In this document: piece after piece, positions 1-6,655 of the stretch
How the letters are laid out: each line of letters opens with the position of its first letter
Position numbering within the stretch: the first letter of the stretch is position 1
Origin: Acidimicrobiales bacterium
Lineage (GTDB): Bacteria > Actinomycetota > Acidimicrobiia > Acidimicrobiales > Poriferisodaliceae
NCBI GenBank assembly: GCA_020631315.1
Contig: JAHDHM010000212.1
Span: 1-6,655, forward strand
Direction of reading: 5' to 3'
DNA: 6,655 nt
Position numbers and translations under genes: made by a program
The notes under the pieces: model-generated
What the model saw: only the letters and a program-made list of their open reading frames with translations
The model's database searches: none
What the model was told of the DNA's origin: nothing

Positions 1-195
1 CGGCGCGACGGCCGTCGGGAACGCCGCAGCAAGCGTCGGGTGGGCATCGACGAACTCGGGCAGCACGTACAGCCGCAGCTCGACGCCGGCGTCCACACGA
101 CGAGCGACACCTTCGAGCACGCGGGTGAGGAACTGCTCGGAGCCACCGACGACGCCCGGGCGAAGCCACAGCAGGTTCACTCCGACCCTGATCAC
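1..195 (-). CDS. Glycosyltransferase, GT4/GT-B type, N-terminal fragment (runs off left edge)
   Basis: Sixty-five codons of an uninterrupted reading frame start at GTG (195-193) and continue past the left edge. The product begins MIRVGVNLLWLRPG and continues VVGGSEQFLTRVLEGVARR. A beta strand, then a PGVVGGSEQF glycine-rich loop, then a helix is the usual N-terminus of GT-B fold glycosyltransferases (GT4 family) in actinobacterial polysaccharide clusters. The start GTG shares four bases (GTGA) with the stop of the upstream glycosyltransferase, a classic coupling arrangement that fixes the start and implies co-transcription. The catalytic C-terminal half, including the donor-binding EX7E motif, is outside the window, so sugar donor and acceptor cannot be judged. 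By context it should add a sugar to the same glycan as its neighbour. The coding call is well supported; the family call rests on the N-terminus only. Confidence 0.85.
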   Translation of the reverse strand, partial: MIRVGVNLLWLRPGVVGGSEQFLTRVLEGVARRVDAGVELRLYVLPEFVDAHPTLAAAFPTAVAP

Positions 196-1301
196 GACAC
201 GACCCTGCGGTACACGTCGACCGTCTCCTCGACGTGGCGTTTCCACGAGAACTTCGCTGCCTGCGCCGGTGCAGCTGCGGCGAGGCGCGCCCGCAGCTCG
301 TCGTCGGTCACGACGGCTCTCAGCGCGTCGCTCAGTGCGTCGACATCGGTCGGGTCCACGAGCACACCGGCGTCGCCGGCCACTTCGGCGGTGGAGGTGG
401 TCGCACTCGTCACGACCGGAGTGCCGGCAGCGAGGGCTTCGAGCACCGGGAGTCCGAAGCCCTCGAGGAGGCTGGGATACGCGAACGCCGCCGCACCTCG
501 GTACAACGCCCCGAGCTCGTCGTCCGTGACTCGTCCGAGCGCGATGACGTGCGCGGCGGCATCATCGGACATGGACGTGACGGCCCCTGCCAGCTCGAAT
601 CGCCAGCCGGTCGGGCCGACGATCGCCAGCCGGACACCGTCACGCCACAGCTCGCTGCGGTCGAACGCCCACAGGAGACGCCGGAGGTTCTTTCGCGGCT
701 CGGCCGTGCCGACCGACAGCACGTAGGGACCGTCGAGTCCCACCGCACTCGGTGACGTCGTGGCCGTGGCGGCCAGCTGACGACTCCCGAGCGGCACGAC
801 GGTGATGCGGTCTCGATCGACTCCCGCCGCGACCACGCCGCTCGCCGTCACTTCGGACGAACAGATCACGTGGGCTGCATCGTCCACGACACGGCGCCAC
901 ATCCGCCGGTACAGCTCGAGGGGGCGGCGAGGGAAGTCCTCGGGCCGGTCCTGCCACGCGAGATCGTGCACCGTCACGACGACGGGGACTCTTGCAGCGG
1001 TCGGTGCCATCAGCATCGGCGAGTGCAGCAGCCGACTGTCCGAGCCGGTGACGTCGGGGCGGCCGGTCCTGGCCCAGGCCTCGTAGAGCGCGACGCGCGG
1101 CAACTTGGCGGACCGGACGTCGACCGGAACGTTCGCGACGGAGTCGCCCGAACGGCGCGCTGCCACCGCGTCGAGTTCGAGGTCGGTGCGGCGAGCGAGC
1201 CGGGTGAGCAGCTCCTTCGTCGCGACGCCGGTGCCGCCGGGCACGCGATGCCACAACGCCTCCGCGACGACGGTGACCGGGAGGCGCTCCACGGCGAGCA
1301 T
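192..1301 (-). CDS. Glycosyltransferase family 4 (GT-B fold, mannosyltransferase-like)
   Basis: A 369-residue product, normal for GT4. The N-terminal Rossmann half has the VPGGTGVATKELLTRLA acceptor-side loop (about 19-36) and VTVHDLAWQDRPEDFPRR (about 109-126). The C-terminal half opens with YVLSVGTAEPRKNLRRLL (about 193-210), where R203 and K204 are the usual donor-phosphate-binding pair. It also carries PSLLEGFGLPVLEALAAGTPVV, with E280 and E288 forming the EX7E motif. No signal peptide or membrane segment is seen, so it should act at the cytoplasmic face, moving a sugar from a nucleotide donor to a lipid-linked glycan. UDP-xylose or UDP-glucuronate made by the adjacent genes are possible donors, but this is inference; many relatives use GDP-mannose. 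The ATG at 1301-1299 is the only nearby canonical start before the homologous region, apart from a GTG three codons later. It has no Shine-Dalgarno sequence and lies 68 bp after uxs. The same frame stays open upstream through uxs, which is not meaningful. The stop overlaps the next gene by GTGA. Confidence 0.9.
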   Translation of the reverse strand: MLAVERLPVTVVAEALWHRVPGGTGVATKELLTRLARRTDLELDAVAARRSGDSVANVPVDVRSAKLPRVALYEAWARTGRPDVTGSDSRLLHSPMLMAPTAARVPVVVTVHDLAWQDRPEDFPRRPLELYRRMWRRVVDDAAHVICSSEVTASGVVAAGVDRDRITVVPLGSRQLAATATTSPSAVGLDGPYVLSVGTAEPRKNLRRLLWAFDRSELWRDGVRLAIVGPTGWRFELAGAVTSMSDDAAAHVIALGRVTDDELGALYRGAAAFAYPSLLEGFGLPVLEALAAGTPVVTSATTSTAEVAGDAGVLVDPTDVDALSDALRAVVTDDELRARLAAAAPAQAAKFSWKRHVEETVDVYRRVVS

Positions 1302-1325
1302 GTTGTCAGAGTCGGCGTCGCAGAT

Positions 1326-1362
1326 GAGTGCAGGCAGTCTCCACTCGGAGCCGGACCCCGAG
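1326..1362 (-). other. Two overlapping, mutually exclusive hairpins in the uxs-glycosyltransferase gap
   Basis: The 68-bp gap after the uxs stop contains two inverted repeats. The first (1344-1362) pairs CTCGG with CCGAG and extends to 7 bp with one G-T wobble around a 5-nt loop, 7 nt after the stop. The second (1326-1346) pairs GAGTG with CACTC around an 11-nt loop. They share 1344-1346, so both cannot form fully at once. No U-tract follows, so a classical terminator is not supported. They could partly attenuate or stabilise the transcript between the sugar-nucleotide genes and the glycosyltransferases, or be chance pairing in GC-rich DNA. Confidence 0.3.
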
Positions 1363-1369
1363 CGAGCGG

Positions 1370-2307
<938 letters not shown>

Positions 2308-2311
<4 letters not shown>

Positions 2312-3579
2312 GACCGACCCAGCGCAGCGATCTCGATACCGCTGCGGCGGGCTGCGGCGACGTCGAGGATGTTGCGGGTGTCGTAGATCTTCGGCGAATT
2401 CATGAGCTCGGCGACCTTGGGCAGGTCCAGCCAGCGGTACTCGTCCCACTCGGTGAGCACGACGAGCATGTCGGCGGCCTGGACAGCCGTGTAGGCCGAG
2501 TCGACGACCTTGATGTCACCGAGGTCGCGGTGGATGGCGGGGTCGTGGGCCACGACCTTGGCGCCACGGGCCTGCAGGCGACCGATGACCTCGAGGGCCG
2601 GCGACTCACGCAGGTCGTCGGTGTTGGCCTTGAAGGTCAGGCCCCAGACACCGACCTTCTTGCCGGTGAGGTCGCCACCGACCATGGCTTCGACCTTGTC
2701 GGCGACGAGGTCGAACTGCTGCTCGTTGGCGTTGATGACGCCCTTCAGCAGCTCGAAGTCGTAGCCGGCGTTGGCGGCGATGTTGACCATCGCTCGGGTG
2801 TCCTTCGGGAAGCAGGAGCCGCCCCAGCCCGGACCGGGACGCAGGAACTGCTCGCCGATGCGGGGGTCGGTGCCCATGCCGAGCACGACGTCGTTGATGT
2901 CGGCACCGACGCTCTCGCACACGGTGGCCATGGCGTTGATGAACGACAGCTTCGTGGCGAGGAACGAGTTGGCGGCGTACTTGATGGTCTCGGCCGAGGC
3001 CGGGTCGGTCACGATCACCGGAGCCGTCAGGCCGAGGAAGAGCGAGGCGACCTTGACGGCGGTGGCGCGGTCCTCGGTGCCGATCACGACGCGATCGGGG
3101 TGGAGGAAGTCGTGGACGGCGGAACCCTCACGGAGGAACTCGGGGTTCGAGACGACCTTCACGTCGGGGCGCTGCATCGCCTTCTCGACGACATGGGTCG
3201 AGCCGACCGGCACGGTCGACTTGTTCACCACGACGGCCTCGGAGGGCAGCACGGGTGCGATCTCGCGAGCCGCGGCCTCGACGTAGGAGAGGTCGGCCGA
3301 GCCGTCGTCGTCCTGGGGCGTCGGCACACACAGGTAGGCGAACTCACAGTCCTTGGCAGCTTCTGCTGCACCCACCACGAACTTGAGCTTGCCCTCGTTC
3401 ACCGCGGCGAAGACGATCTCGTCGAGACCCGGCTCGAGGATCGGGATGTCGCCCTTCTCGAGGCGGGCGACCTTCTCGGCGTCGATGTCGGCACAGACGA
3501 CGTCGTGGCCGATGTGCGCGAAGCACGCGCCGGTGGTCAGACCGACGTAGCCGGTACCGATGACTGCGATCTTGCTCAT
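2308..3579 (-). CDS. ugd: UDP-glucose 6-dehydrogenase
   Basis: A 423-residue protein, about the normal length for UDP-glucose/GDP-mannose dehydrogenases. It oxidises UDP-glucose twice with NAD+ to UDP-glucuronate in the cytoplasm. All expected parts are present in order: the Rossmann motif [10 protein letters not shown] (8-17), D31 of the NAD-binding strand, KSTVPVG (120-126), SNPEFLREG (144-152), the K200/N204 pair in [10 protein letters not shown], and GGSCFPKD (253-260) with catalytic C256. [15 protein letters not shown] (313-327) opens the C-terminal UDP-binding domain. UDP-glucose is preferred over GDP-mannose or UDP-N-acetyl sugars because the sequence resembles the Ugd/TuaD group and because uxs, which uses its product, follows directly. 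The start is fixed by a strong Shine-Dalgarno six bases upstream of ATG 3579-3577; the longer frame to 3627 lacks family similarity. It ends in ATGA with uxs. The 160-bp gap from the LCP gene allows a promoter of its own. Confidence 0.96.
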
Positions 3580-3739
3580 CTCGTCTCCTCCGACGGACCT
3601 GCAGTGTCCGGACGACCGGCATGCCACACCGGGTCACACGTCCAGTATGACCATCGGCAGTTGTCTCGCGCCGTTGAGGAAGCCGATCGTGGTCGTGGCG
3701 TCATCCGCTGTTCACCGTGACCGGGTCCCGCCGGCAGGC
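3580..3739 (-). promoter_or_regulatory. LCP-ugd intergenic region with weak promoter candidate
   Basis: These 160 bp separate the LCP stop from the ugd start. A CATACT hexamer (3644-3649, minus strand) matches TATAAT at four positions and would give a leader of roughly 58 nt, but no -35 at normal spacing is visible. An 8-bp palindrome GGCATGCC (3618-3625) and a small bulged stem (3614-3635) lie in the putative leader. No convincing terminator follows the LCP gene, so read-through is also possible. The promoter is weakly supported. Confidence 0.25.
3586..3591 (-). promoter_or_regulatory. Strong Shine-Dalgarno for ugd
   Basis: On the minus strand GGAGGA sits six bases before the ATG at 3579. 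It is the only near-perfect Shine-Dalgarno site correctly spaced before a canonical start in this window. It decides the ugd start against the longer open frame and suggests high translation of the sugar-nucleotide pair. Confidence 0.85.
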
Positions 3740-5281
3740 TCAGCCGTCGTCGCGCGGCGCAGAGCAGTCGAACGGCCACGGTGAGGCAACAGGTGGGGTG
3801 GTCGTGGTCACCGCCGGTGCTTCGGTCGTGGTCGTGGGGATGACGAGCTCGATCGCGGCCTCGGTCAGCGCCCGCGGTTCGGCGAGAACTGCCGGCGCAT
3901 CGGCGCCGGTCTCGACCACCACCGCGAGACCGAACAGGTCCTCGTCGACGACGAACTCGACCGACGAGTCGAGGAACGCAGCGACCAGATTCGCCGCGTC
4001 GTGTCCGCCGAGCCCGTACCGGATCCGCACTACATCGCCGGGGTCGCCGTTCGCTGCGTTGGCCACGAAGCCCAGCTCGGCCAGACCCTCGACGACGTCG
4101 GGCGAACCGATCACCTCGACATCCACCCGCTTGGGCACGACATCGAGCGGACCGATGCCGCGGAAGATGTCGAGTTGCCCTTCGGCCGCCGAGGTCATCT
4201 CGAGTCGGTACTCGTTGTTGCGTTCTGCGGTGACCGGGAGGTCGGCGACCTCGAGGCTCATGGTGACGAGATCGTCGTCCTCGATGCCCCGGAACCACCC
4301 GGCGAGGCTGCGGCCGTCCGAGACCACCGAGAACGAGTTGGACACCACCAGCTCGTCGGCGGCGATGTCGAGCACGTCGAGCAGCAGCGACGGGCTGGAG
4401 AAGATGCCCCCTGCGGCCTGGTCGACGGCCTCGCTCACGAAGTCCTGCTGGCGCTCGATGCGGTCGAGGTCGGCACGGCCCGAGACGTTCCGCCAGACAC
4501 CCTCGACGTCCATCGTCTCCATCTTGCGGCTCCGCACGAAAGCCAGCGCACTGGAGCCGTTGAGCGTGTGCCACCCGCCCGAAGGGATGTAGAGCCCGGT
4601 CGCCGGGTCCTGTGAAGGACCGGCGAAACACACCTCGACGCCGCCGACCGAGTCGACCAAGCGCTGGAACGCGGCCAGGTCGACTTCGATGTAGTGCTGC
4701 AGACCTATGTCGAGGTTCTCCTCGACCGTGTCGATCAGACGCGTGACCCGATCCGGATACGGCTCCTCGTAGTTGAAGGCCGCGTTGACCTTCTGGACTG
4801 CGCCGGATCCGGCGACCGTCACCTCGAGGTCACGCGGTACCGACAGCAGGTAGGCGGCGCCGGTGGCCGGCTCCAGCCGCAACACCATGATCGTGTCGGC
4901 GAGGTTGTTGTCCAGCTGGTCCTCGCGCCCCGAGATGATCGGATCGTCCGGGTCGATCTCCTCGGCGTTGTCCGAGCCGACGATCAGGTAGTTCTCGGCA
5001 GGCCGCGGCGGTTCTGTTCTGACCGTGGTGGACGTGGCGTTCTCGGCCATCACCTCCGGGGTGATGATCTCGAGCTGATCCGCGGTCACGGGCTGCTCGT
5101 CGACCGCGGTCACTGCGGTCAACGCCCCGGCCACGTCGACCTGTTCGACGTCGCCCAACTTCTGGGCCGTGTACCAGAGCGACACCGACCCGAGCCCCAG
5201 CGCAGCAGTTGCCAACACGCTGACACCGAGCACGATGCGCTGACCCAGCGTTCTGGTCCATCGGAGGCGGCGGCGCGTCAC
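3740..5281 (-). CDS. LCP-family (LytR-CpsA-Psr) cell-wall glycan transferase with LytR_C-like domain
   Basis: A 513-residue membrane-anchored protein. A basic N-terminus (TRRRLRWTRTLGQR) precedes one membrane helix at about 16-38, so the rest should be extracytoplasmic. The LCP core spans about 97-290: NYLIVGSDN (D103), DTIMVLRLEP (D129), LLSVPRDLEV (R150, D151), KVNAAFNYEEP (K164), HYIEVDLAAFQRLVDSVGGVEVCF, LNGSSALAFVRSRK (R250, R252) and DLDRIERQQDFV. These are the acidic and arginine residues LCP enzymes use to bind pyrophosphate lipids. A LytR_C-like domain follows at about 384-462, then a low-complexity tail (TTTTEAPAVTTTTPP at 483-497). The family moves lipid-linked glycans onto peptidoglycan or related wall polymers. 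The protein has only two cysteines, C218 in the core and C506 near the C-terminus. GTG 5281 is the first canonical start after an in-frame stop; a CTG six codons upstream, preceded by GGAGAAGA, is an alternative. Downstream ugd and uxs suggest, but do not prove, that its substrate is the glycan made here. Confidence 0.93.
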   Translation of the reverse strand: MTRRRLRWTRTLGQRIVLGVSVLATAALGLGSVSLWYTAQKLGDVEQVDVAGALTAVTAVDEQPVTADQLEIITPEVMAENATSTTVRTEPPRPAENYLIVGSDNAEEIDPDDPIISGREDQLDNNLADTIMVLRLEPATGAAYLLSVPRDLEVTVAGSGAVQKVNAAFNYEEPYPDRVTRLIDTVEENLDIGLQHYIEVDLAAFQRLVDSVGGVEVCFAGPSQDPATGLYIPSGGWHTLNGSSALAFVRSRKMETMDVEGVWRNVSGRADLDRIERQQDFVSEAVDQAAGGIFSSPSLLLDVLDIAADELVVSNSFSVVSDGRSLAGWFRGIEDDDLVTMSLEVADLPVTAERNNEYRLEMTSAAEGQLDIFRGIGPLDVVPKRVDVEVIGSPDVVEGLAELGFVANAANGDPGDVVRIRYGLGGHDAANLVAAFLDSSVEFVVDEDLFGLAVVVETGADAPAVLAEPRALTEAAIELVIPTTTTEAPAVTTTTPPVASPWPFDCSAPRDDG

Positions 5282-5289
5282 GAGGGCCG

Positions 5290-5295
5290 AACGTA
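5290..5295 (-). promoter_or_regulatory. Putative extended -10 box (TACGTT) of the LCP gene
   Basis: On the minus strand TGG-TACGTT forms an extended -10 (TGn plus TAnnnT). The box ends eight bases before the GTG start, so transcription could begin at or next to the start codon, giving a leaderless mRNA. This fits the lack of a Shine-Dalgarno at the proper distance from that GTG. The -35 region is poor. An identical hexamer serves the divergent gene. Confidence 0.45.
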
Positions 5296-5322
5296 CCAGT
5301 GAGCTCTTCTCCGGGGACCGCG

Positions 5323-5334
5323 TCGGCCGGCCGA
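5323..5334. promoter_or_regulatory. 12-bp perfect palindrome between divergent promoters (candidate operator)
   Basis: TCGGCCGGCCGA reads the same on both strands. Its centre (5328.5) is within one base of the midpoint between the two TACGTT boxes (5329.5), and it falls between the expected -35 positions of both genes. A second 8-bp palindrome, TCCGCGGA (5337-5344), adjoins it. The location suits a shared operator for a dimeric regulator, but GC-rich DNA makes such palindromes fairly easy to get by chance, and no regulator gene is in the window. Confidence 0.35.
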
Positions 5335-5363
5335 GATCCGCGGACGGTCCATCTCTTCGGCGC

Positions 5364-5369
5364 TACGTT
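5364..5369 (+). promoter_or_regulatory. Putative -10 box (TACGTT) of the methyltransferase gene, leaderless
   Basis: TACGTT occupies exactly -12 to -7 relative to the A of ATG 5376, the spacing expected when transcription begins on the start codon. CGGACG at 5341-5346 keeps the GAC core of a -35 (three of six bases) with a 17-bp spacer. No Shine-Dalgarno lies before the ATG, consistent with leaderless translation. Confidence 0.5.
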
Positions 5370-5375
5370 GCCTCG

Positions 5376-6512
5376 ATGCTCGATCGACTCGCCCCACTCG
5401 TCGCGCGGCTGCCGGAGCCGGTCCGAGCGCGGATCCGAGGCGCGGTCCGAGGGGCGCCGTCGCTCGCCGAGGTCGCACCCGACAGCAACGCAACGGCTGA
5501 CACGGCCGAGGCGCCCGAGGACGCACGACTGACCGAGCAGGACATCTGGACGGCGTATCGGCTGTTCATGGGCCGCACGCCTGACGACGCGGGTCTGGAG
5601 TTCTTCCGCGCACGAATCGGCGACTGGTCGCCTGCGGACCTCCTCCCCTACTTCGCCCACAGCGACGAGTTCCGGTCGAGCTCGACGTATCGCGTCCTGC
5701 TCGGGGGCAGCGGTTCGGCCGGACACGAGATCGTCGAGCACCGCGGGCATCGCGTCGTGGTGCCCGTCGGCGACGACGCGATCGGCGCCGTGCTGCGGAC
5801 CTCGGGTACCTACGAGCCGCATGTCATGGCCTGCCTCGAACAGATCGTGAACCCCGGGGCGACCTTCGTCGACGGCGGCGCCAACATCGGGATCATCAGC
5901 ATGGCCGCCGCCGAGCTCGTCGGGCCCGAAGGCCGGGTGGTGTCCGTCGAGGCCCTCGCCGCGAACGCCGCGCTCGTCCGACTGTCGGCTGCCGTGAACG
6001 GCTTCGATCACGTGACCGTCCATCACGGTGCGCTCGACGCCGAACCCGGTCTTCGGATCATCGACACGGCCGCAGGTTCGAACGGCATCGTCGCCGGCAC
6101 CGTGTCCGAGCTGCTCGGCCGAGGGCTCACTGCCGACCAGTTGGCCGCACGCGAGGTCGTCGAGGCCACGACCCTCGATGCCCTCACCGCCGGCCTCGAG
6201 CACGTCGACGTGCTCAAGCTCGACATCGAGGGAGCCGAAGGTCTCGCACTCGCCGGAGGCCGAGAACTGCTCGACCGTGCTCGTCCCACGATCGTGCTCG
6301 AGTACTCCCCCGACCTGCTCGGACGAGTGTCCTCGGTGGCCGGGCCCGATCTGCTCGCCGAGCTCGTCGACCGGGGTTACGAGCTCCGCGCACTCGACGA
6401 AGGACAGGCAGCCGATCCGCTCGGCGCAGCGGTGGAACCGACCGGTCTCGCGGACCGACTCGGCGCGACCGGTCACGATCACGTCGACCTGTTGCTCTTG
6501 CCGCGTCGCTGA
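5376..6512 (+). CDS. FkbM-family SAM-dependent methyltransferase with N-terminal DUF4214-like domain
   Basis: A 378-residue protein, longer than a bare FkbM domain. Residues 1-50 are a variable Ala/Arg/Pro-rich lead with no clear membrane helix. Residues about 56-102 (DIWTAYRLFMGRTPDDAGLE, then FFRARIGDW and YFAHSDEFR) match the DUF4214 pattern: YR-LLGR-PD-GL, a short turn, then F--S-EF. The region from about 120 to 160, including GTYEPHVMACLEQIVNPGA, is the usual FkbM lead-in. The Rossmann SAM-binding motif FVDGGANIGIISMAAAE is at 164-180 with the acidic E192 in SVEAL. VDVLKLDIEGAEGLALAGG (277-295) and PTIVLEYSP (304-312) are the late FkbM signatures. The family O-methylates sugars, lipids or polyketides, so a sugar in the neighbouring glycan is a plausible acceptor (inference). 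ATG 5376 has no Shine-Dalgarno but carries a well-placed -10 box. It is transcribed away from the LCP gene and appears to be followed by a terminator-like hairpin. Confidence 0.9.
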   Translation: MLDRLAPLVARLPEPVRARIRGAVRGAPSLAEVAPDSNATADTAEAPEDARLTEQDIWTAYRLFMGRTPDDAGLEFFRARIGDWSPADLLPYFAHSDEFRSSSTYRVLLGGSGSAGHEIVEHRGHRVVVPVGDDAIGAVLRTSGTYEPHVMACLEQIVNPGATFVDGGANIGIISMAAAELVGPEGRVVSVEALAANAALVRLSAAVNGFDHVTVHHGALDAEPGLRIIDTAAGSNGIVAGTVSELLGRGLTADQLAAREVVEATTLDALTAGLEHVDVLKLDIEGAEGLALAGGRELLDRARPTIVLEYSPDLLGRVSSVAGPDLLAELVDRGYELRALDEGQAADPLGAAVEPTGLADRLGATGHDHVDLLLLPRR

Positions 6513-6520
6513 GCTGTCGT

Positions 6521-6552
6521 CGGATCGCCGGAGGTCCCACCTCACCGATCCG
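6521..6552 (+). terminator. GC-rich hairpin just after the methyltransferase stop (candidate terminator)
   Basis: Eight bases after the TGA, the outer arms CGGATCG (6521-6527) and CGATCCG (6546-6552) pair perfectly. An inner stem GAGGT/ACCTC (6531-6535, 6539-6543) closes on a CCC loop, with a small 3/2-nt internal loop between the stems. Twelve base pairs within 32 nt directly after a stop codon suit a terminator. No U-tract follows, which is common for proposed terminators in high-GC actinobacteria but lowers certainty. Confidence 0.5.
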
Positions 6553-6567
6553 TGGAGGGGCCTTCGG

Positions 6568-6573
6568 TACGCT
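6568..6573 (+). promoter_or_regulatory. Possible -10 box (TACGCT) for a downstream gene
   Basis: TACGCT fits TAnnnT and resembles the TACGTT boxes of the divergent region, including a nearby CTTCGG upstream in both plus-strand cases. It follows the candidate terminator, where a new transcription unit could begin. A -35 is not evident. Transcription would start near 6580. A GTG at 6577 is too close to be a leaderless start. Confidence 0.25.
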
Positions 6574-6608
6574 CGCGTGCGGACCGCCGACGGCGGGCCC
6601 GAACGCCA

Positions 6609-6630
6609 CGGTGCCGATCGTCCGGCACCG
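6609..6630 (+). other. Perfect 8-bp inverted repeat, hairpin or operator
   Basis: CGGTGCCG and CGGCACCG flank a 6-nt ATCGTC spacer. A smaller perfect stem, CCGCC-GAC-GGCGG, lies at 6584-6596. If the ATG at 6633 is a start, the larger hairpin ends two bases before it and could block or tune translation. Otherwise it may be a DNA operator or a second terminator element. Confidence 0.4.
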
Positions 6631-6632
6631 AG

Positions 6633-6655
6633 ATGCCTGACGAACCAGTCGGAGA
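6633..6655 (+). CDS. Possible start of a further gene (seven codons only)
   Basis: ATG 6633 opens MPDEPVG and continues past the right edge. No Shine-Dalgarno is visible, and the preceding bases are taken up by a strong hairpin. Too little sequence remains to recognise a product. An alternative frame from GTG 6577 also stays open but gives an Arg-rich sequence resembling non-coding GC-rich translation. This is only a weak hint that another gene follows. Confidence 0.15.

Noticed and set aside
2312..2449. N-terminal extension of uxs up to 2449
   Set aside because: The extra residues lie inside the C-terminal coding region of ugd and precede the Rossmann strand that begins at MSRIVITGG. The ATGA overlap supports the shorter start.
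3580..3627. N-terminal extension of ugd up to 3627
   Set aside because: The strong Shine-Dalgarno is placed for ATG 3579, and the Rossmann fold begins directly at [10 protein letters not shown]. The extra residues show no family similarity.
2530..3720. A 396-codon plus-strand frame opposite ugd
   Set aside because: Antisense shadow of a well-defined ugd; the Gly/Val/Asp/Leu composition is the usual complement of GC-rich coding sequence.
3791..3838. Short tandem-like GTCGTGGT repeats near the LCP 3' end as a possible DNA repeat element
   Set aside because: They are explained by codons for the Thr/Pro-rich tail of the LCP protein rather than by an independent repeat or CRISPR-like structure.
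4830..6545. A 571-codon minus-strand frame opposite the methyltransferase and overlapping the LCP gene
   Set aside because: It is antisense to a gene with clear FkbM motifs, and its translation has no recognisable domain and is rich in Gly/Arg/Asp. Long stop-free antisense frames are common in GC-rich DNA.

Overview
The window is high-GC DNA with almost no non-coding space. It looks like a chromosomal segment of an actinobacterium. The best guess is the class Acidimicrobiia (Ilumatobacter-like), from the GC content, a single-pass LCP wall-glycan ligase with a LytR_C-type domain, and that protein's Thr/Pro tail (TTTTEAP / TTTTPP). The taxonomy is inference, since no marker gene is present. The theme is synthesis and attachment of a surface polysaccharide.

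Left block, minus strand, read from 5281 down to 1: an LCP-family glycan transferase (3740-5281), UDP-glucose 6-dehydrogenase ugd (2308-3579), UDP-glucuronate decarboxylase / UDP-xylose synthase uxs (1370-2311), a GT4-type glycosyltransferase (192-1301), and the first 65 codons of a second glycosyltransferase running off the left edge (1-195). ugd/uxs overlap by ATGA and the two glycosyltransferases by GTGA, so these pairs are probably translationally coupled. The chemistry reads in order: UDP-glucose to UDP-glucuronate (Ugd), UDP-glucuronate to UDP-xylose (Uxs), transfer of sugars to a growing glycan (GT4 enzymes), and possibly attachment of a finished glycan to the wall (LCP).

Middle, 5282-5375: a 94-bp divergent intergenic region. 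Each side carries an identical TACGTT -10-like box close to its start codon, which suggests leaderless or near-leaderless transcripts. A perfect 12-bp palindrome lies midway between the boxes and is a candidate shared operator.

Right block, plus strand: an FkbM-type SAM-dependent methyltransferase with an N-terminal DUF4214-like domain (5376-6512), followed by a strong GC-rich hairpin (candidate terminator, 6521-6552). A further promoter-like box, another perfect hairpin and perhaps the start of another gene lie at the right edge.

No rRNA, tRNA, CRISPR, insertion sequence or phage feature was seen. No stretch over 300 bp lacks a gene. Nothing here proves an undescribed system. The most unusual points are the symmetric divergent control region, the DUF4214-FkbM fusion, and the UDP-xylose route placed next to an LCP ligase.
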